Of a stretch of DNA of 64,000 bases, positions 1 to 12,348 are shown in pieces. Below the pieces are notes generated by a model, which saw only the letters and a list, made by a program, of their open reading frames with translations, made no database searches and was not told the DNA's origin. Positions within the stretch are counted from its first letter, which is position 1. Every line of letters begins with the position of its first letter. The translations under genes were made by a program, and so were the position numbers. Source of the DNA: Festucalex cinctus (lineage: Eukaryota > Chordata > Actinopteri > Syngnathiformes > Syngnathidae); contig NC_135411.1 of NCBI RefSeq assembly GCF_051991245.1, forward strand, positions 57,131,267 to 57,195,266. The letters are read 5' to 3'.

Positions 1-348
1 TCCATGTTTATACTCAGTAAAACCACCACATGTAAATGCATTCACAGGCTGTGAAATGCATGCCAAAGCAACAGGTGGCGCTATAACCCCAACAGCAGTC
101 ATCTAAGACAGCATAACTGAATTTATAAACAATCACTACTCAATAACCTAAATTTATATTTTAATGATTACCATAATGGCCCAAATTAAAATTCTGCAGC
201 CTAGACCCAAATGTTGAGCAAAAATGAAGCAGAAGTTTTATTCCACATGAGTATATACTTTAACACTACAAGTAGACTATGCACAATTTGAACAAAAACA
301 TTGCCATTAAATATAGGGAAATAAAACCCCACATATTTCAATTCAAAT

Positions 349-710
349 ATCCATCCATTTTCTTAACCGCTTATTCCTCACAAGGGTCGCGGAGGGTGCT
401 AGAGCCTATACCAGTCGGCTTCGGGCAGTAGGCGGGGTACATCCTGGACTGGTTGCCAGCCAATTGCAGGGCACACAGAGACGAACAACCATCCACACTC
501 ACAAGCACACCAGGGACAATTCAGAGCGCCCAATTAACCTGCCATGCATGTCTTTGGAATGTGGGATGAGACCGGAGTACCTGGAGAAAACCCACACAGG
601 GACAGAGAGAACATACAAACACCACCCAGGAAGGTCAAAGCCCGGACTCGATCTCATGTCCTTTGCATTGGAAGGCGGACGTGCTAGCCAGTCAGCCACC
701 GTCTCACCCC
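349..710 (-). repeat. tRNA-derived SINE, near full length
   Basis: On the minus strand the element starts with a tRNA-like head (box A-like GGCTGACTGGCTAGCACG) near 705 and ends in a GGATGGAT-type tail near 350. It matches the copy at 9933-10303 over almost its whole length. It lies in the shisa9 intron upstream of the first exon seen. Confidence 0.75.
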
Positions 711-1228
711 TCAATTCAATTAAGTTAATAAAATTTGCACCTGGATAAATGTTTGAAAACCCAAGAGATGAAATGCAAATGTATTGCATTTCAAAGCTAA
801 TGTACATGTGTCGACCAGAAAGGCAAAGACAGTTTGATACATGACTATATATTTAAAAAAATAAATAAATAAATAAAAATCCTCACTTACTTTGCTCCAC
901 TTATTTTGCCAAACCTGTGCATGTAACACTTTTTATACACATTATTTTCTTGTTAATTCAATTTCATACACAAATGCAACTTGCGGATCATGTGACCATG
1001 CAGATTTTGAATTGGTCACATGACTCCACAACGACTCCACTTGGTCACTATTTCCCCCACAATAAAACAACTTCTGTCCACATGAAAATACATTCCAAGC
1101 TGCGAAGTACATGCCAAAGCAAGAGGTTGTGATGTAGCAGTGGAGTCATCCAATCGGGAACGCAAAATCATTTCCGGGAAGAAGCCAGGGTGAAATCATG
1201 ATTGTATACAAAACTTCAATGACTACAG

Positions 1229-1229
1229 G

Positions 1230-1298
<69 letters not shown>

Positions 1299-1299
1299 T
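1229..1299. repeat. (ATT)n microsatellite
   Basis: About 23 uninterrupted ATT units, followed by T-rich sequence that leads into the acceptor of the shisa9 exon at 1367. Confidence 0.95.
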
Positions 1300-1366
1300 A
1301 TTTATTTTTTTATTTTATTTTTTTTTCCGTTTGCATCCTTCAGAATGTGTTAAATTGTCTTTGCAG

Positions 1367-1473
1367 AGCTTTGGCGCATGTGACCCGTCATCCCGCCTCA
1401 GAACATACAGACGAAATGAGCCTGGGCCTGCACTATGAGAACATGCAGACAAGAGTCGCAATCAACAGTCTCC
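1367..1473 (+). CDS. shisa9: shisa9-like exon: juxtamembrane cytoplasmic segment
   Basis: The acceptor is TTGCAG ending at 1366 after a T-rich tract, and the donor is GTAAGT at 1474. The exon begins with the third base of a codon and ends after the first base of one. It encodes ALAHVTRHPASEHTDEMSLG followed by the HYENMQTRVAINSL block typical of Shisa9 just inside the membrane. Confidence 0.78.
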
Positions 1474-4400
1474 GTAAGTGTTCTTCCCAGTTGGATTTCA
1501 AAATACTTTTGCCATTCCAACAAAAAATGCGAATTCACCATTCCATAGACTCATTGACTGACCTGTGAGAGGCAGCATGGTGCCACAGGGCATCCAGATT
1601 GCAGAAAAAAAACTAAAGTGTACAGTAGTGGTAACGGCAACAGGCCAAGCTTCAGGTCGCTTCTGAGTTAGTGCGATATTTTGGTCTGGTTTGTTTCCAC
1701 TACAGCCGTGCAAAGCAATGATTGTTTCAAAAGTGTTAAACTCCTCCTCTCTAACACATCATGAAGCAGGTTTCCCAGAGGAGGCGGCCCATCTATGTGA
1801 AAGGGGGTGGTCTCCAAGTGCCCAGGGCGCAGATTCATAATCTCCTCCCTAGCCAAAATGACATCTTCCACCAGTGGAGTTTTGCTTGCAGGCCCTTACA
1901 GTGTGGAAGTACTTTGTGACCTCCCGTAAATGAACAAATCACTTTCTGCTTTCGCCACGTCAAAGGATCAGTGTGCCAGCAATTTATCCCGGGATCGAGG
2001 GTGCATCAGGTTTATACATGGTTTCCATAAACATTATTTGAGTCACGCGCACTCCGCGTGGCTGTTTGCGCTGGCATTAGTGAATTAGACGCTGCATATC
2101 AATGAGTCCCATTTGCATTGGATGGGCATATTTTGCGTCAAATGTATGCAAATTACCTAAATTATATACGCGCAAATAACAACGGCGCACCGTGGCGCAG
2201 TCTGGTTGGCAGCGCACTTAGTGACGGATTTCCCCATCTCCGCGTGTTTAGTGAATTAGGCGCTCCCGGATTGCTCCATTTTTAACGGTTAGCGGCGCAC
2301 AAAGGCTACGCAAACCTTTAGTGAATCTACCCCTGTGCTGTGTGTGCTGTTGGCAACAGGTGTAAAAGCGACAGACAACAGTATTTAACGAGCGTTTAGG
2401 TAGCACTGGTAGTTTCCATCTTGGAACATTTTAGAGAGCACCACAAGTGTAAAATGTCGTTTGAAGTACAGTACTGGAATTATAAGTGCTAGTCTAAAAC
2501 TTGGCACAGCACACCGAGAAAACTGCTCTGGGAGAAGCCAGCACCGCCAACTGTCACAGTGCATTAAAACGACTAAAATGTGCAGAAATTAAGAGTTGAA
2601 AGGAGTTTAGTCATAAGGGAATATAAACACATTTCTGGTTGTGCCTGGTTAGTACAGTAGCTCAGCTTTCGCATCAGGTAGCGTTAGCATGCGCATTCAA
2701 GTTTGTGCACAAACAGAAAACAGGCCTTAAATGAGGTTTCCCATGAACGCACCATGTCACTCTAACTTACCTAAAAAAAAAAAAAGACGTGCATTCTGCA
2801 GCATTCTGGGAATAGAAAATATGCGTCAGATGATAACAAAAGTCATTGTCGTCCTTATTAATCTATTGACTGTTGAATGCTTGTACACAAAAATAAAACA
2901 ATTTGAGTCCACTAAACTTAAGGAGGCACCCTAAGTTCAGTTCAGTCGGGTCGATAATTTATTGATCATGAAGGAATTCAGTCATACTGGGTCAACTGGT
3001 GAGCATGTACAATACATTTAATAGTTTTTGTTTGGCAACATCCCTTTTCTTTGATTGGTTGCAACGTAATGAATTCTTGTTTCTATCTGTGCTTGCAAGA
3101 CGTCATACTTGGCCAGGGTTGTGACTTGGGGAACATATGGTTTATCAAGAATGTGATATGTAAGTGAAGAACATATGATTTGTCATTGTGTCACCACTAT
3201 ATTCATAATAAGATGTAGTTGTTTTGTTCATTCTAGTCTCACAGCAGCAGGAAAAACTACCGTAAGTGAAGGCTCACATGATTCTAAATGATGATGAAAT
3301 ATGTATTTTGTCAAGAAAGGTGCAGTCTGAGTTATCAATGTTTTGGTGTTCAGATGCGTTGAAGTAAAACCAGTCGTCAAAGCTGTCGTTTTACATCACC
3401 AGGCGAGACTGTGTCGGCGATTTGAGACTTCTTCCGCATTAATTAGCACAGTAATAAAGTCTCTTGCTGACCAGTGGGGAATCGGAGTCTCATTAACCTC
3501 ATTCTGGATTTATGATCTGTTTTTTTCCCCCCCACAGAAATCCTTGAGCAAGGAGTGGCCCACTCAAGTTAGTAAACCAATAACAATGGCAATGACAATG
3601 AGGGATCAACTCTTAAATTACATGAGTAATTTACTTTAGTGATGCAGGATTGATTGATTGATTATGTCTATGAGTCTATTTCAACAAATGGAAATCATGA
3701 TTAATCATCTCACCTCTGAATTTAGTGCTTAGTTTTTGACAGGTCAAACTGTTTGTTATGATCACATCAAAAATAAACCATTGAATGAATTTTAGGAAAA
3801 AAAGATATTTTTTAAGACTGGCAACCAAACACTAAAAAAAATCTGGTTCTATCATGATCATCATACTATCCTATTTGTCAAAACTGACCCTCTTTTGTGG
3901 TGGCAACACACCAAAAAAAGCCAAAGAAAAAGCCAACATACACTTGACTCGTGCATGGAGTTGCCCCATTAGAGTCAATTTATTGACACAGTAATTTTTC
4001 TAGATGACTTACTGGCAAACGCAATAAATGTTTGAAACAATTGCCAACTTGCTACAAGATTCTTACATCTTTATCCAAAATACTGTTATACAGACATGCA
4101 GAATGATCAAGCTGGCCTTACCTTCCCAGTGCTCCAACCTAATGGCGACTTTCCGAACATCTGTTGCACTGTCATGCCAGGCCACGACGGAGGGGGCCAG
4201 GCTATTTGCTGCACAGCAATTAATTACGCAGATGTCTTGTGTGGGATTGGGAGAGCAGCCACAATTCTCCAGCTGCATCCGCAGACAAACTCACTACTGT
4301 TTAGTGCATGCACTAGATACAGCTGTAGAAAACATTCATACCTCTGCAAAATGATCACTTTCTTTGATTTTGCTTTTTATAGGTATGAGGAAATTAACAT

Positions 4401-6156
4401 TTTGTTCTTCTGTTCTTGAAACTAGTGACAACATAAGCCTACCGTAAATTCCAAATTAAAATATTGTCATTTAAATCATTTACTTGCACCTTGCCATTTT
4501 CAAACTAAGCAAAGACCCACTTATTAGATTTTATTTTTTTTATGTATTAGATTACCTTGAGCTGCGTTAAGAGTGATGAATTTCAGGTTTTGAATGGACA
4601 TGCATGTTTTTGGAATGTGAGCGGAAACAGGAGTACCAAACTCCATATCAGAAAGTTGGACCCCAGATTCAAACCCCCAACCTTAGAACTGTGATGCAGT
4701 TGTGCCCACTATGCCAATGTCTTAAGTTATTCACCACAATAAAAACGATATGGAAAAGTTTACAAATGCGATAGTTACTAGCTCAGTTAACAGTAGGGCT
4801 TCTACATGTCTTTCTCTACAACAATTTTTTCTTCTTCTTTGTTTTTTTCCGCATTATACATGCCCTGTGGTACCATGCTGCCCCTCATAGGTCAGTTTTG
4901 GTACTATGGCAGATTATTTTAGCTTTCTAGAGTACACTAAATTCTATAAAACAACGAGTACAATTTGTAATATTTTGTCTTTCTTGGTTTTCATCTTTTC
5001 AGACAGCCCCCAGATGAACAATGCGACGCTTACATCGCCTCTGCTCACCGAGCCGTACGCACTGCTGGATCAGATCAGCAGCCCCTATGACCCACAGACG
5101 TTGGTCAAGGACCTCAATAAGTATGCCACCCTCAAGGCTGTCGGTAAGAATGCAAACAAAACTTGAAAGAAGAAATATGACTGATTCTTTTTTACCATTT
5201 AAAAGTTTCCAACAACTTAAAAAAGGTCCTTTTTAATTCACTCTATCCCCTTTAAAGTTTCATTTTGTGTCCAATGAACCAACTCCTTGAGTGATCATAC
5301 AGTTTCTTGACACTTTAATGTCATTGCATTATTTTAGGACACTTTTTCTAGTTGCTCCAAATATCTTGAAATCTTCCTTCCCTCACAGTTAATCAATATG
5401 CCGTCAAAGTCCAGATGAAGAGGAAGCAAAAGGTATTTATAGGATGCGTTTGTTGATTGTCTCAAGTGATTATTTTGGGACTGATCCGGCGTATGTCAGC
5501 ATTTGAAACTAGACACATTTGTGTCGACAAGACAGAGCTGCCGAAACCTTAAGGTGGACCAAAAATAGAAGCACTTTCCCAGATGGTGCTAAAAAAAAAA
5601 AAGGATGTCAAAAACTATACGTCAATATTAATACACATCCTGAGCAGAACAGCGTGTCTTTTTGTACAAATCTCTCTTGGGGGCGGTTTTGGACTACGCA
5701 GCTAAAGCTCCTCCGACTCCACGGAAGTGCAAGCAAACAGATAATTAGGGACGATCAAAAATAGAGCAGATCTGAGCTAATGAGATTGAGGACAGGAGGC
5801 AATCAAGAGAACTCACAACAGCAATGACTCGTGATTAGATGCAACACGGCCACACAGTAGAAACAAGTCTGACAACTGTAAAGTATGTTGACATGCAGGA
5901 GTTGCAGTAAAGGATGTACGGTAGAACCTCAAAAAAAATCTTCCAACAAGAAATAATGCAAAATGTTAACTGAACAGCAACATGAAAAATCAACTTTTTG
6001 GAACTTTTAGCCGTGTTGAAATGCTAATTCCTCACCAAAAACATGATGGAAGTGGTGTTCCCTTCTATGAGAAATTCTAGATCAGGGGTGTCAAACATAC
6101 GGCCCGCGGGCCACATCAGGCCCGCAAAAGGGTTTAATCCGGCCCCCGAGATTATT

Positions 6157-6191
<35 letters not shown>

Positions 6192-6618
6192 GAGTAATGA
6201 GTAATGTTGGACAAATTAATCAGCAGGCCACAATTAAAGCATATAAATTTGTAATTTCACAAGCAATCCTCAGTTGAGCAATATAACTTGTACACAGAAT
6301 TGCTCTGGATGTTATTTTACACAATTTAATGTTAGTTTGTTTAAAATAAAAAAAAATAAAAACACCCAAATGTCCTGAAAAAGACACACATTCAACTGCA
6401 CAGATGACAAGGATTAACGTCCTTACAACTTATTTAACAGCACCACTCGATGAATTCTGTGAGCGTAAGTATATGCATTAAATGGTATAAAACGCTGGGA
6501 ACTCACACAGGCATTCATGTTATTTTTTTGGGGACATTATATTTACAGTTACGTCCCGCAATCTGGGCTGGCCCACAAATACAGAAAATCTGCGTATAAT
6601 TGACGGCAATTAAAAAAA

Positions 6619-6704
<86 letters not shown>

Positions 6705-8404
6705 GATGATTTTATTAGGGATGTAACGATAGTCAAATATCACAATACGATATCATGATATGAAGGTCATGATATGATAATTATCACATTATTGTGTGGA
6801 GGTTGGCGATACAAAAAAAGGTTAACTTTTGTATAAAAAAAAAAATGATACTAAAAAAAACTACAATAGTGTACATTACAGCAGTGCATATATACAACCA
6901 ACAATCTCTAATAAGACTTAATATTGAGTCATGCACATATTGAGTTCCTTCACATATTGACTGTGTTCACAAGCAAATTCGGTTCCCCTCATCTGATCAA
7001 TAGCAAGGATTTTAAGCATAGAAGGGTTAAAACATGACTTATGTAAATTAAATTGCACTAAAAAAAAAACAAAAAAACTGGCCATCAGAGGGTGCTAGAA
7101 CTGCACAAATGGAAATCAACCACTTTTTTTTATAGATGGGCTGCTTTTAATATCGTGACATGAGGACGATGATACATGTGTCTTAATATTGCAATATCAT
7201 GATATTTCCATTATCGTTACATCCCTAGATTTTACCGCCCACTTGGTAATATAGTTTCCTCCATGTGGACTAAATGTACACTCACTCTCTCTGAGACCTC
7301 CATGGGACAGTGACAAAAGTAGCCTTTATCAGTAAACATTCTGTCCAAATGAATTCAAAGCAATCAATTGACTGTCTTAAAATCCCTGTTCTGGCTGACA
7401 CTTGTGCAAACTACAAGTAAAACTTTTGCACTTTTAAACCTAACTGAACGAATAGTCGTGGTTCGTGCTCTCTAAGCAGCAAGTCACTGGTTCAAAACAA
7501 GCCCAGGTTTTGTCCCCCCACCCCTTCCTTTCCTCACTCTTCTTCTCTCTCCCCTCCTCCTCCATGATTTCTTGCGGCAAGGAGCCGTTTTGTTTCAAAT
7601 GTTTATTGAAGAATTGGCTTGCGTCAAGTTGCATGGCGTACACAGAGTGCTCAAAGGCAGCGCTACAACAGCAATCAACTCATTGGGGGCGCGGCAATCA
7701 CATGGGAAGAGGCGGAGTTTTACAGAACCGGGCGTTTTACTTCCGTGTTAGTAAACTAACCAGCAGAACACCTAATATTTCATTAAAAAAATTACATCGC
7801 CTTGGTGTCAAAGGTAAGATTGAATCATTATATCCCTATCGTTAACTGTTGGAAGGGCTTAAAATACCGTGGTGTAATCCCTTTAAAACGATCATTTCCA
7901 TGGCATTTAGGTGTGCACGCATAGTTATAATGTTACAACTAATGAGGGGTCTTTGGAAAAAGTTCTTCCCCTTCCCTGGACTCAAAAGTTTGGTTAATGG
8001 GTGTTGCTTTTCTCTTAATGTCAGCAGAAAAAGCTAATGACAGCTTCTACACCAACCGCCGCCAAGTGCTGAGCGGAATAACAGCGAAGGGCATCCTTCC
8101 AATGGAGCATGTGGACACGGAGCCGGAGCCCAGCAACCCGTACAGCCCGCCCAGACAGATGTCAAGCATGCAGAGCGCACGCAAGCACAAGAGCCCAAGA
8201 AGTCACAGCTCCCACTCGCTGTCCTTTGGCTCTTTTTCCACCCCGGCCACGCCCAGAGCTTGGGAGAGCAACGACGTGCTGGGCTTGCGGCAGTGCTTCG
8301 GACCGACCAAACTCTGCATTACGGAGAGGGAACTTCAGAACGCTCGCTTGCTGCCCCCGCAGCCCTACTTAGTCACCAACAGCAAGACGGAAGTGACCGT
8401 ATGA
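1367..8404 (+). CDS. shisa9: Shisa9/6-like AMPA-receptor auxiliary subunit, 3' part of gene (three coding exons)
   Basis: Three exons join in frame: 1367-1473, 5003-5143 and 8028-8404. They encode the cytoplasmic tail of a Shisa-family protein. Shisa9 (CKAMP44) is a single-pass membrane protein that binds AMPA glutamate receptors at synapses and tunes their desensitisation. Family landmarks seen: RALAHVTRHP in exon 1, HYENMQTRVAINSL across the first junction, QMNNATLTSPLL, DLNKYATLKAV, and the terminal EVTV, a class II PDZ ligand used for scaffold binding. The signal peptide, cysteine-rich ectodomain and transmembrane exon are not in the window and should lie to the left. Assignment to shisa9 rather than shisa6 rests on the HYEN...QMNN block and on linkage to igfals and unkl, which share 16p13 with human SHISA9. 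Shisa7 seems excluded by sequence. The family call is firm; the paralogue is less so. Confidence 0.8.
2004..2335. repeat. Dispersed repeat family A, copy 1 (about 330 bp)
   Basis: It aligns in the same orientation with 33501-33825, sharing GCAAATTACCTAA, GCGCACTTAGTGACGGATTT and GTGTTTAGTGAATTAGGCGC. The AGTGAATTAG motif recurs inside each copy. I do not recognise the family and see no clear terminal inverted repeats. Confidence 0.75.
4596..4720 (-). repeat. Diverged SINE remnant
   Basis: The stretch from CATGCATGTTTTTGGAATGT through AGAACTGTGATGCAG parallels the head half of the 9933-10303 SINE. The tail half is missing. Confidence 0.55.
5003..5143 (+). CDS. shisa9: shisa9-like exon: middle of cytoplasmic tail
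   Basis: The acceptor is TTTTCAG ending at 5002 and the donor GTAAGA at 5144. Phase 1 at both ends matches both neighbours. It encodes HSPQMNNATLTSPLL, a proline/serine-rich linker, and VKDLNKYATLKAV, the most conserved tail motif of the Shisa6/7/9 group. Confidence 0.82.
5976..6080 (+). repeat. Repeat family B, copy 1, left part
   Basis: AGCAACATGAAAAATCAACT through GAAATTCTAG matches 38971-39086. The homology breaks here and resumes near 7267. Confidence 0.8.
6083..6195 (+). repeat. Fragment of a hAT-like interspersed repeat ending in poly(A)
   Basis: It begins CAGGGGTGTCAAAC followed by the GGCCCGCGGGCC palindrome, a terminus common to hAT-derived repeats of animals, and runs into about 28 A residues. 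I did not find a matching right end, so it may be truncated. Confidence 0.5.
6619..6703. repeat. (AT)n microsatellite
   Basis: Nearly pure AT dinucleotides immediately left of the hAT MITE at 6716. The poly-Ile/Tyr reading frames across it are artefacts. Confidence 0.95.
6716..7227. mobile_element. hAT-type MITE with 8-bp target-site duplication
   Basis: The left end TAGGGATGTAACGATA and the right end TATCGTTACATCCCTA are perfect 16-bp inverted repeats. Flanks are GATTTTAT (6708-6715) and GATTTTAC (7228-7235), an 8-bp duplication with one change, diagnostic of hAT insertion. The interior has no transposase, so it is non-autonomous. Confidence 0.88.
7267..7890 (+). repeat. Repeat family B, copy 1, right part with tRNA-like module
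   Basis: It matches 39190-39826: GAGACCTCCATGG, AACATTCTGTCCAAATGAAT, AACTAACCAGCA and GTGGTGTAATCCCTTTAAAA are shared. A tRNA-like segment lies near 7450-7500. Open frames here are repeat-derived. Confidence 0.8.
8028..8404 (+). CDS. shisa9: shisa9-like terminal coding exon with PDZ-binding C-terminus
   Basis: The acceptor is GTCAGCAG ending at 8027. Joined directly to the exon ending at 5143, it gives KAV-EKANDSFYTNRRQVLSG in frame. The rest is a Ser/Pro/His-rich tail ending in NSKTEVTV and a TGA at 8402-8404. The terminal EVTV is the PDZ ligand expected to contact scaffolds such as PSD-95 or PICK1. Confidence 0.83.
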
Positions 8405-8807
8405 GGGAAGAACACCAAGTACAGGAAGTGCTTGTGTCAAATATGACTGAGGGCTGTTGAACATGCAGTTGTCTAGATGACATCATCGGCAGCATGCAAG
8501 AAAATGGCTTCGATTCAAATCAGTGTTATCCAACAATAATACAAAATCATACATGCTAACACACAAACTCTACGCACTATTATTTACTTATTATCTATTG
8601 TATTATTTATTATTATGGACAATATTATTATTCTCGAAAACACATAGCAAACAGCGTGCTGGCAATGAAAACTCAACATACACCTCCACTAAATCCAAAC
8701 TACAGTGGTGCCTTGAGATCTGGTTGAACAATTTATCGTCTTGGATTGGAAATTGTGAGCTCAGACAACGCGATTTTATGATTGCCAAAGCTGCATGTTT
8801 TGTTTTT
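8405..8807 (+). other. shisa9: Probable 3' UTR of shisa9-like gene
   Basis: Unique AT-rich sequence after the stop codon, before the first repeat. No canonical AATAAA is close by, so the polyadenylation site is not fixed. Confidence 0.4.
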
Positions 8808-9230
8808 TTTAACTCGTTCACTCCCAGCCATTTTCACTGAACCAACACCCTTCGTGCCCAGCTGTTTTACTGGATTTTGCAAGGCCCACTGAATATAGTG
8901 GTCTATTGCTATAAAAAAAACAAAAACATGGAAGCTGCCAAAATTAAAATTAGAATCTCTTTTTTCATCAGGAAAAAAAAAAAAGTATATTTGTATCTGG
9001 TTCCACTTTGCAGCAATTAGCATTAGAATATAGCTAAGTTTCAGCATTATTCAAAAATATATTTAGAATTGTGAGTAAATGAGCCTTTTTTCTACACGGC
9101 CCTGGTTGATTTCTTATACTCTACTGCCACCTGTTGGCCGTTTTTGTAATTACTACCATTTTTTTTTAACCCGTTCTCAGCAGTTGAGAGGCTGCATCAA
9201 AGCCTTCTGTATGCTCCATCATAAAAAAAT
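8808..9230 (-). repeat. Repeat family C, copy 1 (about 420 bp)
   Basis: Its reverse complement aligns with 26340-26765. Shared blocks include the ATGGCTGGGAGT terminus, CTTGCAAAATC, the TGATGAAA...AGA block, and CCAGCAGGTGGCAG. The end next to TTAA (TTAACTCGTTCACTCCC) resembles the piggyBac-like MITE at 25898. Confidence 0.7.
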
Positions 9231-9932
9231 GTAAAAAAAAAAAAATGTATAAATGTGTCACCCAAGGGTTGAGGAACGAACTCACGACATTCACGCGGCC
9301 CTTGCTTGTGTATAAGTATATGGCTCATGTCAGCTGAAATCTAACTCCAAAAGAGCAAAAATAATGTTTTTGGTCTCCTCTTGGAGAACAGCAAACAGTA
9401 GGAGAGGTATACTCAGGTGATAGTGTGGCACAGTTTCCCAATCTGAAGGTCGTTAGTTCTTTCCTTAACCCTTGAGTGACTTTTATTTATTTATTTATTT
9501 TTTCAATTCTTTACTTTACTATCTTGCAACTGTCAATATTAGCCTACTTTTAAACTGAGTCTATTTGGTCCCACTCTAAATAGAGTCAAATTTACTCTAC
9601 AGAATTTACTGTGTATGTTTTTATTTGTTAATTTCATTATATAAATGAAAAAGCAGACACATTTACATAAAAATGCAAAACTTGAATGAAAAGAAACATA
9701 AGACTTTTCCACATTTCCCACATTTTCACACAGGAAATATTTACCTTTTACATCTAAATAACCCATTTAAAAATAATTTCATTATGATTTTTACACTCAC
9801 CAATACAATGCTGCGAAGGGATTATATTTATACCTCAGTCTCCATTTTAAGCAGTTCTCTGACAGAAAATATGATTAAAAAAAAAACATAACGGTAATCG
9901 TACATTTATGTACTAAGAACATGTACATTATC

Positions 9933-10303
9933 GATCCATCCACCCATCCATTTTCTTGACCGCTTATTCCTCACAAGGGTCGCGGGGGTGCTGGCGCCTA
10001 TCTCAGCTGGCTCTGGGCAGTAGGCGGGGGACACTCTGGACTGGTTGCCAACCACTCGCAGGGCACACACAGACAAACAACCATCCACACTCACAAGCAC
10101 ACCTAGGGACAATTCGGAGCACCCGATTAACCTGCTATGCATGTCTTTGGAATGTGGGAGGAGACCGGAGTACCCGGAAAAGACCCACCCAGGCACGGGG
10201 AGAACATGCAAACTCCACCCAGGAAGGCCGGAGCCTGGACTCGATCTTGCGTCCTAAGTACTGGGAGGCGGACGTGCTAACCAGTCAACCACTGTGCCGC
10301 CCA
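9933..10303 (-). repeat. tRNA-derived SINE, full length
   Basis: Read on the minus strand: a tRNA-like head with box A-like GGTTGACTGGTTAGCACG, box B-like AGATCGAGTCC, a unique body, and a tail of GGATGG repeats near 9940. It is the best-preserved copy in the window. Confidence 0.82.
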
Positions 10304-10317
10304 CAGAAAATGTGATT

Positions 10318-10394
10318 TTATTATTATTATTATTATTGTTATTATTATTATTATTATTGTTATTATTATTAATATTATTATTATTATTATTATT
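10318..10394. repeat. (ATT)n microsatellite, interrupted
   Basis: ATT repeats with occasional GTT and AAT variants, directly after the SINE. Confidence 0.9.
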
Positions 10395-10881
10395 TTTATT
10401 AGTAGTAGTATTTCGGTAATTTTACAGTAATCTTACATTTATGTACTAAGAACATGTGCATTAGTAAATAAAAAAATAAAAAAATAAAAACAAATGTATT
10501 TTTTACATACACAGATTTTGATATTGAGCACTTTTAAAAACGTTGAAAAATTCTTCCTCTCACTTGTTTCTTGTCTGTGCATTATTACAGTAGTTTTGAT
10601 GGCATGGTGCGGTTTTCTGTCATGTCTGTAAATAGTACTGTACATAGTGAATATTGCACTCAAGATGGATTTGAAGAAAATCATGAATTGAATTGAAATC
10701 TGTCAGAAAAATTGCAATTCTTTTTATCCCAAAATAATTCAGCCATATTGATATAGAAGTTTAATTTGTTCCAATTTAAATGCCATTAAGTCATTCTAGC
10801 CCCTAAGACAAATAGCACTCACAATATTGTATTAATAAACAGTAATGACATTACTAAATTGTATGTACAGAATATAATTAT

Positions 10882-11022
<141 letters not shown>

Positions 11023-11880
11023 GCCACTTTGTTTTCAAATATGCGTTCCTTAAAGTGTTGTAAATCCGATGCGAATCTCTAGCCCGACTTTGACATCGTT
11101 TGCTAGAATTAAGCCAAATGGACTTCCTAAGGCAAAGCTACGTGGTTGTTTTGAATACACGTGTAATTGCCTTTTTTTTTTTGTTGTTGTCTCAAGGCAC
11201 CACTGAAATGTAGTTTCATAAATTCCCAAGAACAAAATCGAAAAGGGCAGAAATGACACTGACTGTTACATTTATTGCATCACAAGTAAGCACATATACA
11301 ATACCTAAAAGACACACACGTGTGTATGTGTGTTTTTTGTTTCGATTTATACCTGCTGATGAAATAATCAAAATTTTGTTTGCTTTGGCTGGGATATGAA
11401 TTTCCATTTCAACCAGTCAATGCTATTGAATATTGTGACTACACGTTGCTTCACTTTCCATTTGGACAAAAAAAGAGGCTGATGTGACTTTACTGTTACT
11501 GTTATAATGAAGAACTACATATTCAATGTTTTGTGGCTTTTATGTCAGGAATGTAGAGAATACGTACAGTATTTCATGCACTGTATTTGTACCTGATTGC
11601 TCGAATTGAATGTCTTTGGCAATGCAAAGATTGATTCACACATTCTCCAATAATGAGGAAAAATGCCTTTTAATACTATTATTGGACTATTTAAGGATTT
11701 TAGTAACTTGACTTTTGATGGTATGGACTGGACAAATGTCCAAAACAAGCTTTTTTGGTTAGGATTCAAGCAAAACACCTATTCGGAGGATATTTGAAAA
11801 CCATTTAGGTCTTTTAAGAGAGAAAATTGATGGCTGTTGCATTAATTCAATCATTGAACAGAAAGTAGCTGACTAATTCA

Positions 11881-11881
11881 C

Positions 11882-11912
<31 letters not shown>
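11881..11912. repeat. (AAT)n microsatellite
   Basis: About ten AAT units. Confidence 0.9.
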
Positions 11913-11915
<3 letters not shown>

Positions 11916-12348
11916 GACCTAATTTGGCAGCAGCGCGTAATGTTATCAAACGGAAATACAGTCCAAATTATTTGAATTTGTGGTGGATTGTTAAAAAAGG
12001 GAAAATTATTCTTTTATTTGTCACCCACATTGTTCTATATTGTGAATTTGTGTTTAAATGTGTTTCAGCTATAAAAGAATATCATGGTTTTGTTTGTTTT
12101 GCTATTAAAAAATGTTTTAATAGCAGACTGTCAAACATGTCAAGAAGCTGATTTTGCATTTGTTATTGTAAGTTCTAGACAGCCAAGCTGCTAAACATAA
12201 TTTAATTATTTGTGCATTAATCATGTCTTGGAGCAAACAGAACTTCCCCTCCCGTTAAAAATAACATTTATCGATTGCTTGATGAATATATATACGTGCC
12301 AGCATCCTCACATTAATACCAATGATATTTATTGTCTGTGTTCTTCAG

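Larger units (their letters stand above)
1474..5002 (+). other. shisa9: Intron of shisa9-like gene
   Basis: Bounded by GTAAGT and TTTTCAG. It holds a dispersed repeat at 2004-2335 and a SINE remnant near 4596-4720. The open frames near 3343 and 4028-4419 show no family signature and no splice logic, so I do not call them genes. Confidence 0.7.
5144..8027 (+). other. shisa9: Intron of shisa9-like gene
   Basis: Bounded by GTAAGA and GTCAGCAG. It contains repeat family B copy 1, split by younger insertions (6081-7266), an (AT)n tract and a hAT-type MITE. A short sequence at 5390-5433 looks like an exon but does not keep the frame. Confidence 0.7.

Noticed and set aside
4028..4419. Two overlapping plus-strand frames of about 108 codons
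   Set aside because: Inside a shisa9 intron; no domain, no splice sites in phase, likely chance.
5390..5433. Possible extra shisa9 exon (CTCACAG ... AAG|GTATTT) reading VNQYAVKVQMKRKQK
   Set aside because: 44 nt would put the next exon out of frame, whereas joining 5143 directly to 8028 is in frame and gives the expected protein. It could only be an unusual alternative exon.
6515..6743. Poly-Tyr/Ile reading frames
   Set aside because: Translation of an (AT)n microsatellite; the same applies to frames at 10832-11038 and 43803-43994.
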